Shown: piece by piece, positions 21,531 to 30,066 of the stretch
Numbering within the stretch: position 1 is the stretch's first letter
Layout of the letters: every line of letters starts with the position of its first letter
NCBI GenBank assembly: GCA_020630215.1
Contig: JAHDBT010000010.1
Span: 1-40,227 of the forward strand
Direction of reading: 5' to 3'
Length of the DNA stretch: 40,227 nt
Source of the DNA: Bacteroidota bacterium
Lineage (GTDB): Bacteria; Bacteroidota; Bacteroidia; Chitinophagales; UBA2359
Program-made: the position numbers and the translations under genes
The notes under the pieces: generated by a model
Databases searched by the model: none
The model's input: only the letters and a program-made list of their open reading frames with translations
Told to the model about the DNA's origin: nothing

Positions 21531-23282
21531 ATGAAAAAAAAATTAACTCCTATTTTATGTTTACTCCTCCTTTTACTAGGGGGCAGTGCCGTCATAAAAG
21601 CTCAAGTTTCTCCATTGCCTAATACGGCCGAAAATGGAGAGGCGATTGTCGTTTTTATTACTAGTACTGGCAATAGCTTTGGCGAAGGCGATTGTAATAT
21701 ACAAGCCGAAAATGTGGTGTTTCAACAAGGATCTAGCACTTTTAATCCTATTGGTGTGATTATTTCTTCTACGGATGAACTTGTTGCCAGCGTTACTGTT
21801 CCCAACAATGTACCATCTGGCTCTTACGGTATTGCTATTGGGGAAGGGACAAGTTGCGAGGTATCTTGCGACCAATGTTTCTCTGTAGTTAATGACAGTT
21901 TTGAGAGTATTTCGCTTAGTCCAAACTCAGGTAACCAAGACGAAACACTAGCTATAACTATTACTGGCGTAGGCACTGAATTTACACAGGGCTCTTGTAC
22001 TGCTGTTTCCTTTACACAGGGTTCTTCTACAGCTAGCTTTTTGTCTAACCCTGTAAATATTGTTGACGATGAACTTATGCAAGTGCCGGTATACATTCCA
22101 CCAAGCATATCTGAAGGTGTATACGATGTAAATGTTTGTGGTACAACTTGTGTAGGTTGTTTTACCGTTAGTGAATCAACAGGAAACGGAGGAGCAATTA
22201 GCCTTAATCCTAATGTAGCAGAGTTAAACGATGTACTAAATGTAACCATTAGCAATACGATTCCATTTGTTTTTGGGCAAGCCACTTGTGCTATTGATGA
22301 GAACAATGTAATATTTTCACAAGGTTCCTCCACACTACCTATTTTATCAGTAGAGATAGATGATTTTTATCTACCTACGGAAGTGTATGTAGAGGTAGGC
22401 GTTTACGAAGCATCGCCTTGGGGGGCTTACGATGTGCTTGTTGGGGAGGATACAGGTTGTGAGGTGATGTGCTATGGTTGCTTTAATGTATTGCCCCCTC
22501 CAGAAGAAAGCGTTGTACCTACTGTTACGGAGGGAAGTGCTAACCAAGGAGAAACACTAGGGATTATGCTAAGAAGTTTATTGCCAGGTTTTGAATTTGA
22601 ACAATCAAGTTGTGCTTTAACAGCATTGGACGTAGTGATAAGCCGAGGCAGTACGGTACTGTATGTTAACTCTTTTAGCGTAAACAGCCTACAAGAAGTT
22701 ATATTAAACGTAGAGATACCAGTAGATGCTGAACTAGGCATGTATGATGTGAAAATTGGCGAAGGTACAGATTGTTATGCCGCTTGTACCGAATGTTTGG
22801 AGGTGAGTTGTATAATTTTAGATCCTGCTCCTATTGAGCAAATGGGTGCCGAAGCATTGGTTTGCCCTGCAACTGCCGACACTTATGTTTGGTACCTAAA
22901 TGGAGAAATAATGCCTTTTATTACGCAATCTATTAACGTAACCGAATCGGGCATTTACCATGTACAATACTTCTACGAAGATGGCTGTCAATCGCCATTC
23001 TCAGAAGAATTTAATTATGTTTGGAACAGCGTTGAACCAAGTCCAACCTTAAACGATTTGGTGCAAATGTCGTATCAAACCCAGGAGGTATTAGTGGAAG
23101 TTGCGCCAACATTGCAAGTAAACAACATTATTTTGTACGATATTAAAGGACAAGTAATTTTACAAGAAAAAGGGCAACAAGCTTCTCTTTTATTATCGAC
23201 TGTTACTTACCCTAAAGGTTTATACATTTTAAGTATTACTACCGACCAAGGTACTATCAATAAAAAAGTATTGATGCGTTAA
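21531..23282 (+). CDS. T9SS-exported protein with four Cys-containing IPT-like repeats
   Basis: A 583-residue secreted protein: signal peptide residues 1-25 (ending VIKAQ). Four beta repeats of about 90-100 residues follow (roughly 26-118, 124-210, 220-318, 328-425). Each has QGSST or RGST, a strand like SGSYGIAIGEG, and ends in a C-x3-C-x2-C cluster (CEVSCDQC, CGTTCVGC, CEVMCYGC, CYAACTEC), with a fourth Cys earlier. An Ig-like domain follows (about 427-500). The last 80 residues form a type A T9SS sorting domain (VEVAPTLQVNNIILYDIKG, then KGLYILSITT and KKVLMR). It is delivered through the outer membrane and cleaved. The function is unknown, perhaps adhesion or a surface structure. Confidence 0.8.
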   Translation: MKKKLTPILCLLLLLLGGSAVIKAQVSPLPNTAENGEAIVVFITSTGNSFGEGDCNIQAENVVFQQGSSTFNPIGVIISSTDELVASVTVPNNVPSGSYGIAIGEGTSCEVSCDQCFSVVNDSFESISLSPNSGNQDETLAITITGVGTEFTQGSCTAVSFTQGSSTASFLSNPVNIVDDELMQVPVYIPPSISEGVYDVNVCGTTCVGCFTVSESTGNGGAISLNPNVAELNDVLNVTISNTIPFVFGQATCAIDENNVIFSQGSSTLPILSVEIDDFYLPTEVYVEVGVYEASPWGAYDVLVGEDTGCEVMCYGCFNVLPPPEESVVPTVTEGSANQGETLGIMLRSLLPGFEFEQSSCALTALDVVISRGSTVLYVNSFSVNSLQEVILNVEIPVDAELGMYDVKIGEGTDCYAACTECLEVSCIILDPAPIEQMGAEALVCPATADTYVWYLNGEIMPFITQSINVTESGIYHVQYFYEDGCQSPFSEEFNYVWNSVEPSPTLNDLVQMSYQTQEVLVEVAPTLQVNNIILYDIKGQVILQEKGQQASLLLSTVTYPKGLYILSITTDQGTINKKVLMR

Positions 23283-23322
23283 GTGGAAGTGACAAAATAA
23301 AAGTCATTCAAAAAAACAATCT

Positions 23323-23360
23323 ATCGGTTCAGGCAAGTGCGCTTGAACCGATTTTTTTTT
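23323..23360 (+). terminator. Rho-independent terminator
   Basis: ATCGGTTCA (23323-23331) pairs with TGAACCGAT (23344-23352), followed by a long T run. It ends the T9SS cargo gene. Confidence 0.85.
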
Positions 23361-23428
23361 GCCCAAGTTAAAGGCCTTAGTTCGACCATTTATTCCTAGT
23401 AAATTTTCTAGGTGTAATGACGCTTAAA

Positions 23429-24556
23429 TTAAGCCACAATCATTTCCTTCAAGGTTTGCAAACCTTCATCCACTAATTTGTATCCAGCTAGTAAATAATC
23501 CTTTTCTGCGCCAATGCCCAATCTAAAATAGTTGTCCATACCATAGCAATCGCCAGCTAAAATAAACACGCTTTTATTAATCCGCAGCCAGTCCGATAAT
23601 TCCGTAGAGTTCATCTCTAAATGATAACGCATAAAAGCCATGCCGCCAGCTTTTGGTGGAATAAAATGAAACAGGTCGCCATGCGATTGTACCCATTCTA
23701 AGGTGTATTTTAAATTTTGGTTCAGCATATTTCTGTTGCGAGTTAAAATACGTTTTCGCATTTCGGGTTGCAGCACCCACTCAGTAATTTTGTTGCTTAA
23801 AATACCTGCGGTAATCGAGGTGTAATCGTGATAAGACCAAGCATCGTCAATGAGTTGTTTAGGACCAGTTAGCCAACCTACTCGCAGCCCTGGCAAGGCA
23901 TAAGCTTTTGATAAACCGCCATTCACCAACACCCTATCATACAAACCCACAAAACTATCAATTTCCACGCCATCCAACTCTGCCCCTCGGTACACCTCAT
24001 CCGAATAAATCCAAGCACCTACACTATCGGCAATATTGATAATTTCTTGCATTTCTTCCTTGCTTAAAGTGTAGCCTGTTGGGTTGTTGGGATTGCATAT
24101 TACAATCATTTTCGTTTTATTGGTTACTTGTTTTTTCAACTCCGCTAAATCGGGTTGCCAGTTGTCCGATTCTAGTAAGTGAAAAGCTTTAGGCGTACAC
24201 CCCATTTCTTGCACAATGCCCCAGATTTGCATATAATTAGGTACCATCATCACCACTTCATCCCCTTTTTCGAGCAGCGTATGGCAAGCAATAAAATTAG
24301 CTTCCGAAGTGCCATTGCAAACCATAACATTGTCTTCGTTGCAATTAGGATACAGCGCAGCAATTGCCTGTCGAGTAGGAATTAATCCATTGGTTTGTCC
24401 ATAACCCAGCACCATATTTTGTATGGTTTCGAGTTGTGTTTCCGATAGGAGTTCCTTTAGGGTAAAAGGATGGAAACCACTTTCGGTTAAGTTGTATTTA
24501 ACGGTGTTTTCGTAAATGGATTGGACCCGTTCTAGTTCAAAAATGGGAATGTTCAT
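23429..24556 (-). CDS. PLP-dependent aminotransferase, class I/II
   Basis: A 375-residue fold-type I aminotransferase. The cofactor residues are CNGTSEANF (phosphate binding, about 80-88), ICNPNNPTGY with Asn156, SDEVYRG with Asp186 and Tyr189, and the Schiff-base Lys217 in NGGLSKAYALPGLRVGW. Transamination of an amino acid is expected; the SKAYALPGLRVGW signature resembles the branch related to capreomycidine synthase and aspartate/aromatic transaminases. It is cytosolic. The upstream gene diverges. The window holds a second, distinct aminotransferase at 32758. Confidence 0.9.
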   Translation of the reverse strand: MNIPIFELERVQSIYENTVKYNLTESGFHPFTLKELLSETQLETIQNMVLGYGQTNGLIPTRQAIAALYPNCNEDNVMVCNGTSEANFIACHTLLEKGDEVVMMVPNYMQIWGIVQEMGCTPKAFHLLESDNWQPDLAELKKQVTNKTKMIVICNPNNPTGYTLSKEEMQEIINIADSVGAWIYSDEVYRGAELDGVEIDSFVGLYDRVLVNGGLSKAYALPGLRVGWLTGPKQLIDDAWSYHDYTSITAGILSNKITEWVLQPEMRKRILTRNRNMLNQNLKYTLEWVQSHGDLFHFIPPKAGGMAFMRYHLEMNSTELSDWLRINKSVFILAGDCYGMDNYFRLGIGAEKDYLLAGYKLVDEGLQTLKEMIVA

Positions 24557-24745
24557 AGTGGATTTATTTGGTGTAATTATTACTGCGCTTAAAACGTATA
24601 AAAGTACAAATCTTATTCTATTTCAACAAACGAATAAAAAAATAGGCTTATCTTTCCTATGTTCCCAAGATTATCACTACCCGACAAACCACCAACAATA
24701 AGCGTTAAGCCACTAATCACCTCCTAATTTCTCCCAAAAAAAACG

Positions 24746-24753
24746 TACTTTTG
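24746..24753 (+). promoter_or_regulatory. -7 box for the P5C dehydrogenase gene
   Basis: TACTTTTG, about 40 bases before ATG 24794. The -33 element is weak. Confidence 0.45.
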
Positions 24754-24793
24754 CGAAAAATTATATTACATAAACCAACTAACAAATATCCCT

Positions 24794-26422
24794 ATGTCAA
24801 AAGGATTTTTTAATATACCCTATCCAGATAACGAACCTGTGTTAAGTTATGCACCTGGTTCGCCAGAAAGAGCAGGCATAACGGCTGCACTTAAAGCGGC
24901 AAAATCGCAAGAAGTAGATTTGCCGATGATTATTAATGGGCAAGAGGTACGTACAGGCGAGCGTGTATCTATGCATCCGCCTCACGAACATGCACACAAC
25001 CTAGGCTACTACCACAAAGGCGGTACCGAACATGTACAACAAGCAATTGATGCAGCCCTTGCTGCTAAAGCAGATTGGGAAGCCATGAGTTGGGAACACC
25101 GTGCTTCTATTTTTATGAAAGCAGCAGAATTAGTAGCAGGCCCTTACCGCTACAAATTAAATGCGGCTACCATGCTGGGCCAATCAAAAAATGCCTACCA
25201 AGCAGAAATTGATGCCGCTTGTGAGTACATTGATTTTCTACGCTACAATGTGTTTTTTATGAGCGAAATTTACGCTGACCAGCCCGACTCGCAACCTGGC
25301 ATTTGGAACCGCATGGAATACCGTCCGCTAGAAGGATTTATTTTTGCAGTTACGCCTTTTAACTTCACCGCTATTGCTGGCAACCTCTCTGCCGCACCTG
25401 CCATGTTAGGCAATACCATTGTATGGAAACCTTCGGAAACGCAAATTTATTCGGCAGCCGTTTTAATGGAAGTTTTCCAAGAGGCAGGCTTACCTGATGG
25501 TGTAATTAATTTAATTTATACAGATGGACCTGTTGCTGGAGATGTATGTTTTGCACATCCAGATTTTGCAGGCATTCACTTTACTGGTTCAACAGGTACC
25601 TTCCAATTTATGTGGAAAACCATTGGAAATAATATTGCCAATTATAAAACCTATCCTCGTATTGTTGGCGAAACTGGTGGTAAAGATTTTGTTGTTGCCC
25701 ATGCTTCTGCTAATGCGGAGGAAGTTGCAGTAGGTTTATCAAGAGGTGCATTTGAGTACCAAGGACAAAAATGTTCGGCAGCTTCTAGGGCTTATATTCC
25801 TAGCAGTTTGTGGCCAGCCGTTAAAGAACAGTTACTAGCAGATGTTGCCAGTTTTAAAATGGGTAAAGTAGACGATTTAGGTAATTTTATTAATGCTGTA
25901 ATCGACGAAAAATCGTTTGACAATATTGCTCGTTATATCGAACATGCTAAAGCTGCGGATGTAGAAATTATTGCAGGTGGCAACTACGATAAAAGCGAAG
26001 GTTATTTTGTAGAACCAACCATTATTGTAAGCAAAGACCCAATGTACAAAACCATGTGTGAAGAAATTTTTGGCCCTGTACTCACCATTCACGTTTACGA
26101 GGATGCCGACTTTGATAAAATGTTAGACATTGTAGATGCCACATCGCCTTATGCATTAACAGGTGCCTTTTTTGCTAAAGACCGTCAAGTAATTGATAAA
26201 GCGGCTTACCGTTTACGTCATGCAGCAGGTAATTTTTACATCAACGATAAACCTACAGGGGCAGTTGTAAACCAACAACCTTTTGGCGGCGGTCGTGCTT
26301 CGGGAACCAACGATAAAGCAGGGTCCTACCTTAACTTATTGCGCTGGGTGTCGCCACGTACCATTAAAGAAACTTTTACACCGCCTAAAAATTACCGCTA
26401 TCCGTTTTTGTTGGAGGCGTAG
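24794..26422 (+). CDS. pruA: L-glutamate gamma-semialdehyde (delta-1-pyrroline-5-carboxylate) dehydrogenase
   Basis: A 542-residue NAD-dependent aldehyde dehydrogenase of the P5CDH type, which oxidises glutamate semialdehyde to glutamate in proline and arginine breakdown. Visible features: TPFNFTAIAGNLSAAPAMLGN, VWKPSETQIYS, the nucleotide-binding FTGSTGTFQFMW, the general-base Glu in VGETGGKDFVVAH, the nucleophile Cys327 in FEYQGQKCSAASRAYIP, and EIFGPVLTI. The long QGQKCSAASR motif and C-terminal NFYINDKPTGAVVNQQPFGG are characteristic of P5CDH. No proline dehydrogenase domain is fused and none is adjacent. Cytosolic. Confidence 0.93.
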   Translation: MSKGFFNIPYPDNEPVLSYAPGSPERAGITAALKAAKSQEVDLPMIINGQEVRTGERVSMHPPHEHAHNLGYYHKGGTEHVQQAIDAALAAKADWEAMSWEHRASIFMKAAELVAGPYRYKLNAATMLGQSKNAYQAEIDAACEYIDFLRYNVFFMSEIYADQPDSQPGIWNRMEYRPLEGFIFAVTPFNFTAIAGNLSAAPAMLGNTIVWKPSETQIYSAAVLMEVFQEAGLPDGVINLIYTDGPVAGDVCFAHPDFAGIHFTGSTGTFQFMWKTIGNNIANYKTYPRIVGETGGKDFVVAHASANAEEVAVGLSRGAFEYQGQKCSAASRAYIPSSLWPAVKEQLLADVASFKMGKVDDLGNFINAVIDEKSFDNIARYIEHAKAADVEIIAGGNYDKSEGYFVEPTIIVSKDPMYKTMCEEIFGPVLTIHVYEDADFDKMLDIVDATSPYALTGAFFAKDRQVIDKAAYRLRHAAGNFYINDKPTGAVVNQQPFGGGRASGTNDKAGSYLNLLRWVSPRTIKETFTPPKNYRYPFLLEA

Positions 26423-26471
26423 TAGTTTGTAGAAAGTAGTTAGTTGTAGGGTGTCCTTGTGTATGTAGGTG

Positions 26472-26493
26472 GAGAAAATTCATGAATTTTCTC
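26472..26493. repeat. Palindromic repeat, third copy
   Basis: GAGAAAATTCA pairs with TGAATTTTCTC in a perfect palindrome, followed by TACG as in the copy at 14719-14732. It lies about 50 bases after the P5C dehydrogenase stop and may act as its terminator. Confidence 0.6.
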
Positions 26494-26628
26494 TACGAAA
26501 TCGAAAAAGGAATTATAGCAAGAGATGAGCACTATTTGAATAGTAATGCATTAACATTAAAAGCTATATGAAAAATAAATAGTAATAGATTTAACAAAAA
26601 ACTATTTCTGTTAGTAAAATAAATTGTT

Positions 26629-26636
26629 TAAATTTG
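26629..26636 (+). promoter_or_regulatory. -7 box upstream of MITE copy C
   Basis: TAAATTTG lies just before the MITE insertion site. Transcription from here would pass through the whole element before reaching ATG 26926. Confidence 0.5.
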
Positions 26637-26651
26637 CACCAAAATTAGTTT

Positions 26652-26885
26652 GGCATGTTTCAGCAGTCTTAAAAGATAGTTGACACTTTTAGCTGCAAGC
26701 CACAGGCTTGAATACCAATATGCTCCAGTCTGGAGACTGGAACAGGCGTTTCTTTTTATAAAAAAGGAACGCAGGGTCAAGCGTTCCGCTTGAGCCAAAC
26801 GGTATTCAAGCCTGTGGCTTGCAAAAATTGCTCTTAGTAGATTTCTCGAAGTGTCAAGTAAAATTTATTGTGAATGAAACATGCC
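26652..26885. mobile_element. MITE-like element, copy C, with 8-bp target duplication
   Basis: A 234-bp element ending in GGCATGTTTCA (26652-26662) and TGAAACATGCC (26875-26885). It is flanked by the direct repeat ATTAGTTT at 26644-26651 and 26886-26893. Inside, a perfect 21-bp stem (26696-26716 with 26801-26821) encloses three hairpins: CCAGTC-TGGA-GACTGG, a T-rich arm ending GGAACGC, and CAAGCG-TTC-CGCTTG. No coding capacity. Confidence 0.85.
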
Positions 26886-26925
26886 ATTAGTTTATTCATT
26901 TATTTAACCTCCAAATTTTAAAGTT

Positions 26926-27288
26926 ATGACAACACAAGACGTTGCAAACCGATTAGTAGAATTATGCCGTACAGGACAAAGCCGCCAGGCAAAAGCGGAA
27001 TTATACCATCCGGATATTGTAAGTATGGAACCAGAAGGTACACCAAACTGGAAAGTACAAGGAATTGAAGCGGTTAATGCCAAAGCCGATCAATGGGAAA
27101 GTATGGTAGAAGAATTTCACAGTGCCAATGTTTCTGATCCTATTGTAACTGGCAACCATTTTTCGGTATCTATGGAAAATGAATGTACTTTTAAAGGAAG
27201 AGGTCGCCAATGGATAAAAGAAATTTGTGTGTATGAAGTACAAGAAGGAAAAGTAGTAAAAGAGCAATTTTTCTACAACTGGCAATAA
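26926..27288 (+). CDS. NTF2-like (SnoaL-type) protein
   Basis: A 120-residue small cytosolic protein of the NTF2-like cone fold. An N-terminal helix (VANRLVELCRTGQSRQAKAE), LYHPDIVSMEPEG, then VQGIEAVNAKADQWESM and a beta sheet (HSANVSDPIVTGNHFSVSME, KEICVYEVQEGKVVKEQFFY) match the SnoaL-like group. Members include small isomerases and hydrolases as well as non-catalytic binding proteins; no specific role can be assigned. The upstream region between the likely promoter and the ATG is filled by MITE copy C. Confidence 0.8.
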   Translation: MTTQDVANRLVELCRTGQSRQAKAELYHPDIVSMEPEGTPNWKVQGIEAVNAKADQWESMVEEFHSANVSDPIVTGNHFSVSMENECTFKGRGRQWIKEICVYEVQEGKVVKEQFFYNWQ

Positions 27289-27330
27289 GCCTTTTTGGTT
27301 TTATTACCAACTGATATAAATATAATTAAC

Positions 27331-27372
27331 AAACCCTCCTTTCAAGTTTTTGAGAGGAGGGTTTTATTTTTT
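27331..27372 (+). terminator. Rho-independent terminator
   Basis: AAACCCTCCT (27331-27340) pairs with AGGAGGGTTT (27355-27364), followed by TATTTTTTT. It ends the NTF2-like gene. Confidence 0.88.
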
Positions 27373-27445
27373 TGTAGAGATTCAAGCTTGGGCAGAAAGA
27401 AAAATTCTCCTAAAACAAACAGGATAATTAGGATTTTTGATGGTG

Positions 27446-27514
27446 CGACCCTGCTAGGGTCGGTTACCCTTTTTGCATCTTATTAGCTAACATACTTTGA
27501 CCACGCTGTGGTCA
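27446..27514. repeat. Pair of related small hairpins
   Basis: CGACCCT-GCT-AGGGTCG (27446-27462) and TGACCAC-GCT-GTGGTCA (27498-27514) share the pattern GACCnn-GCT-nnGGTC with paired changes in the stem. They lie between an NTF2-like gene and a convergent lipid kinase gene. They resemble REP-type units. Confidence 0.55.
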
Positions 27515-27628
27515 GTGGAATAAAAAAAATGATAATTACTTTAGGCGTAACTTATAGGATACTTCCCTAAAACTAAATCCTCGCAGGCTTAAAATATCTA
27601 ACTGCACTTACTTAGAAGCGGAGATAGC

Positions 27629-27675
27629 GAAGCCCAAAAAAACTCCGTGCAACTTAGTGTAAAACTCGGTGAGAC
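27629..27675. repeat. Degenerate tandem repeat of about 11 bp
   Basis: After AGCCCAAAAA come four units: ACTCCGTGCA, ACTTAGTGTAA, AACTCGGTGAG, ACTTCGTGGGA. The same head and two units occur at 19406-19438. It is non-coding and just downstream of the lipid kinase stop. Confidence 0.55.
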
Positions 27676-27697
27676 TTCGTGGGAACCCTTAGAAAAA

Positions 27698-28618
27698 TTA
27701 AGCCTTAGTTACTAGTTGTGGCCGAGGTGTAATCACCTTAATCCCACTTTTAATAACAGAAACATTTACTTCTGAAACATGTTCTTCTGCATCGCCATCT
27801 GCTTGTAAAAAGGTAGGGGCGGGGGCGGTAATTTTAAGTTTACTAGCTCGTACAATTCGTACCTTTTTGCTCCAATGCATTTTCTTAAAAATCATCAGAA
27901 AAAACATGTAAGTTAAAAAGAAGAACGAAAAATGACGCACAAAACAAACTTCGAGCAAGCCATCATTTAAATCCGATTGTGGGGTTAAACCGATGTTGTA
28001 ACCAAACTCGCCACTATTGCCAACACTTAAAGAAAATACTTTTCCTTCCAGCACTTCGCCATGTGCTTCTAGGCGAAAATCGAAAGGGCGGTACTTAAAA
28101 AATTCTTGAATGGTAACCCAAGTGTATTCTTTAAAACCTCGTCCTTTGGTTTTTGAAAAATGGTTGATTACCTGCGCCTCAAAACCTGTTCCTACAACGC
28201 TAAAAAAGTATTTATCGTTAAAAACACCTACATCCATATTGCTTACAAAACCATCGTTAATGACTTGTATAGCGGCTCGCTGATTAAAAGGCAATGCCAA
28301 TTTAGTAGCCAAACCATTACCCGAACCTAGCGGAATAATTGCCAAAATTACCTCCGTATTTACCAACTGACTTGCCACCTCATTAATCGACCCATCGCCG
28401 CCAACTGCTACTACAATATCGAAACCTTTGGCAATGGCATCTTTGGTAATGTCAATGGCGTGGCCGGCGTGTTCGGTAAAAACAATTTCGTAATCAAACT
28501 GTTGTTTATTAATAGTGCTGCGGATCATATCTGGTACGTTTACCTTATTACGCACACCTGCAATGGGGTTTACAATAAACCGTATTTTTTGTTTGGAGGT
28601 CTGTTTGTTATTATTCAA
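27698..28618 (-). CDS. Diacylglycerol kinase-family lipid kinase
   Basis: A 306-residue soluble lipid kinase of the DAGK_cat group (YegS/DgkB/LCB5). It has FIVNPIAGVRNK at the N-terminus, the nucleotide-binding VAVGGDGSINEVASQL (about 71-86), IPLGSGNGLATKL, and the C-terminal beta domain with DVGVFNDKYFFSVVGTGFEAQV, SVGNSGEFGYNIGLTPQSDLNDGLLEV and FLQADGDAEEH. It phosphorylates diacylglycerol, sphingoid bases or a related lipid; the substrate is open, and sphingolipids are possible in this phylum. It is single-gene and converges on the NTF2-like gene. Confidence 0.88.
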   Translation of the reverse strand: MNNNKQTSKQKIRFIVNPIAGVRNKVNVPDMIRSTINKQQFDYEIVFTEHAGHAIDITKDAIAKGFDIVVAVGGDGSINEVASQLVNTEVILAIIPLGSGNGLATKLALPFNQRAAIQVINDGFVSNMDVGVFNDKYFFSVVGTGFEAQVINHFSKTKGRGFKEYTWVTIQEFFKYRPFDFRLEAHGEVLEGKVFSLSVGNSGEFGYNIGLTPQSDLNDGLLEVCFVRHFSFFFLTYMFFLMIFKKMHWSKKVRIVRASKLKITAPAPTFLQADGDAEEHVSEVNVSVIKSGIKVITPRPQLVTKA

Positions 28619-28790
28619 TGCATTAAGTTTTAGGCTGTAAAATTAGCAATAAATTTGAATACTTATAAAACTTGCGAATTTGAGGTAAAAAGAGTAAGTT
28701 TGGTAAGGATTATGTATTGGAGTGTTCTATTACTTATTCGGTGAGTCGCCTGCTATTGTTTCGGCTGCTAATTACTAAAAAATAAAAATC

Positions 28791-29753
28791 ATGAAAAGAA
28801 GAACATTTATAAAAGGTTCTGCCATTATTGGCGGAACAGTAGTGTATCCAATGTTGCTAAATGGTAATTCGGGGATGTTTGGCGGTTCGGGTAATCGCAA
28901 AGTACATCGAGTAATGAATGCCGACAGAACCAAAGTTGGTACGCTGCCTATCCTTCGAGCTTTTGCAGGCAATCACCTCGATTATGTATCCCCTTATGTG
29001 TTGTTCGATGAGTTTGGACCCGTAGAACTAGCAGCAGGCAACGACCCTTTACGAGTAGATGCACATCCACATGCAGGCGTAATTCCAACCACCTATTTTT
29101 TAAAAGGTACGGGGCATCATAAAGACAGTCTTGATTACGACTTCCAAATAGGTAAAGGCGATTTTATGATGTTTAGTTCGGGAAGCGGTGCGATACACAT
29201 GGAGGAAACAGGACAAAAAATGTATGAGGAAGGAGGTGCGTATCATGGGTTTCAGATATGGTTAAATATGCCTGCCAAATACAAATTTGCCGACCCAACT
29301 ACAAGCGTACACCAAGATGATAAAATGGGTATTATTGAAAAAGATAATTACTCGGCAAAAATTATTTTAGGAGAATTAGATGGCGTAAAATCGCAAATAG
29401 AATTGTTATCGCCCGCCTTTTATTACCACATTAAATTAAAAGAAAACGGACGCTTGGATATTCCAACAAATCCGCAGCACAATGCTTTTATTTATTTGAT
29501 TGATGGAAAACTAGAGCTTGAAGGACGAAAGAAATTAAAAGCCAATCAAATTGTTTTTTATGAACGTGGCGAAAGTAACATTAATATTTTTAGCGAGTGC
29601 GGTGCCGAAATGCTCGTACTAGGCGGACAGCCCTTAAACGAACCTGTTTTTTCATACGGCCCATTTGTCATGAATTCGGAAGAAGAAATACGTTTGTGTA
29701 TGAGTAATTACCAAGCAGGTAAAATGGGAAATCCTGATTTGGTGAATCGTTAA
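28791..29753 (+). CDS. Exported pirin-family protein
   Basis: A 320-residue bicupin protein. The pirin N-terminal domain has all four iron ligands: His92 and His94 in AHPHAGV, His136 and Glu138 in GAIHMEE. The usual TYFLKG, GDFMMFSSGSG and YHGFQIWLNMP motifs are present, and the C-terminal cupin covers about 195-300. Unlike typical cytosolic pirins, it starts MKRRTFIKGSAIIGG, a twin-arginine (RRxFxK) export signal with a hydrophobic segment, so the iron site would be filled before Tat export. Pirins include quercetin dioxygenases and redox-linked regulators; the periplasmic role is unknown. Confidence 0.85.
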   Translation: MKRRTFIKGSAIIGGTVVYPMLLNGNSGMFGGSGNRKVHRVMNADRTKVGTLPILRAFAGNHLDYVSPYVLFDEFGPVELAAGNDPLRVDAHPHAGVIPTTYFLKGTGHHKDSLDYDFQIGKGDFMMFSSGSGAIHMEETGQKMYEEGGAYHGFQIWLNMPAKYKFADPTTSVHQDDKMGIIEKDNYSAKIILGELDGVKSQIELLSPAFYYHIKLKENGRLDIPTNPQHNAFIYLIDGKLELEGRKKLKANQIVFYERGESNINIFSECGAEMLVLGGQPLNEPVFSYGPFVMNSEEEIRLCMSNYQAGKMGNPDLVNR

Positions 29754-29841
29754 TTGAATGGCTAAATTGCTATAATTGTTAAATTGTTTTTTTGATAAAT
29801 ATTTTTATTTGTAATTAAATGATGATATTTGAATAAGGGAA

Positions 29842-30045
29842 TAATGTTTTTATTTAAATTCTAAAAGTAGTTGACAACAAGCCAGAGGCTTTAAGCCCGT
29901 TACGCTCCAGCCGGGAGGCTGGACCGGGCGTTCTTTTTTTTTTTTACAAAAAAGGAACGCCCGGTCAAGCGTCTCGCTTGAGCCATTTGGGTTTCAAGCC
30001 TCCCGGCTTGTAGTGAAAAGTGTAAACCTCTTCGATAAACAGGTC
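29842..30045. mobile_element. MITE-like element, copy D
   Basis: The left arm (ATGTTTTTATTTAAATTCTAA, split by small indels) and the right arm GATAAACAGGTC are decayed versions of the shared ends. AAAAGTAGTTGACA is the shared subterminal motif. The core 29878-30010 has the same cloverleaf layout as copy C: an outer CAAGCC...GGCTTG stem, CCAGCC-GGGA-GGCTGG, a T-rich arm ending GGAACGC and CAAGCG-TCT-CGCTTG. No target duplication is visible. Confidence 0.75.
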
Positions 30046-30066
30046 AAAAAATGACTCCTTTTTTAA

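Noticed and set aside
27629-27675. Tandem units as a CRISPR array
   Set aside because: Units are only about 11 bp, degenerate and without spacers; no cas genes are present.
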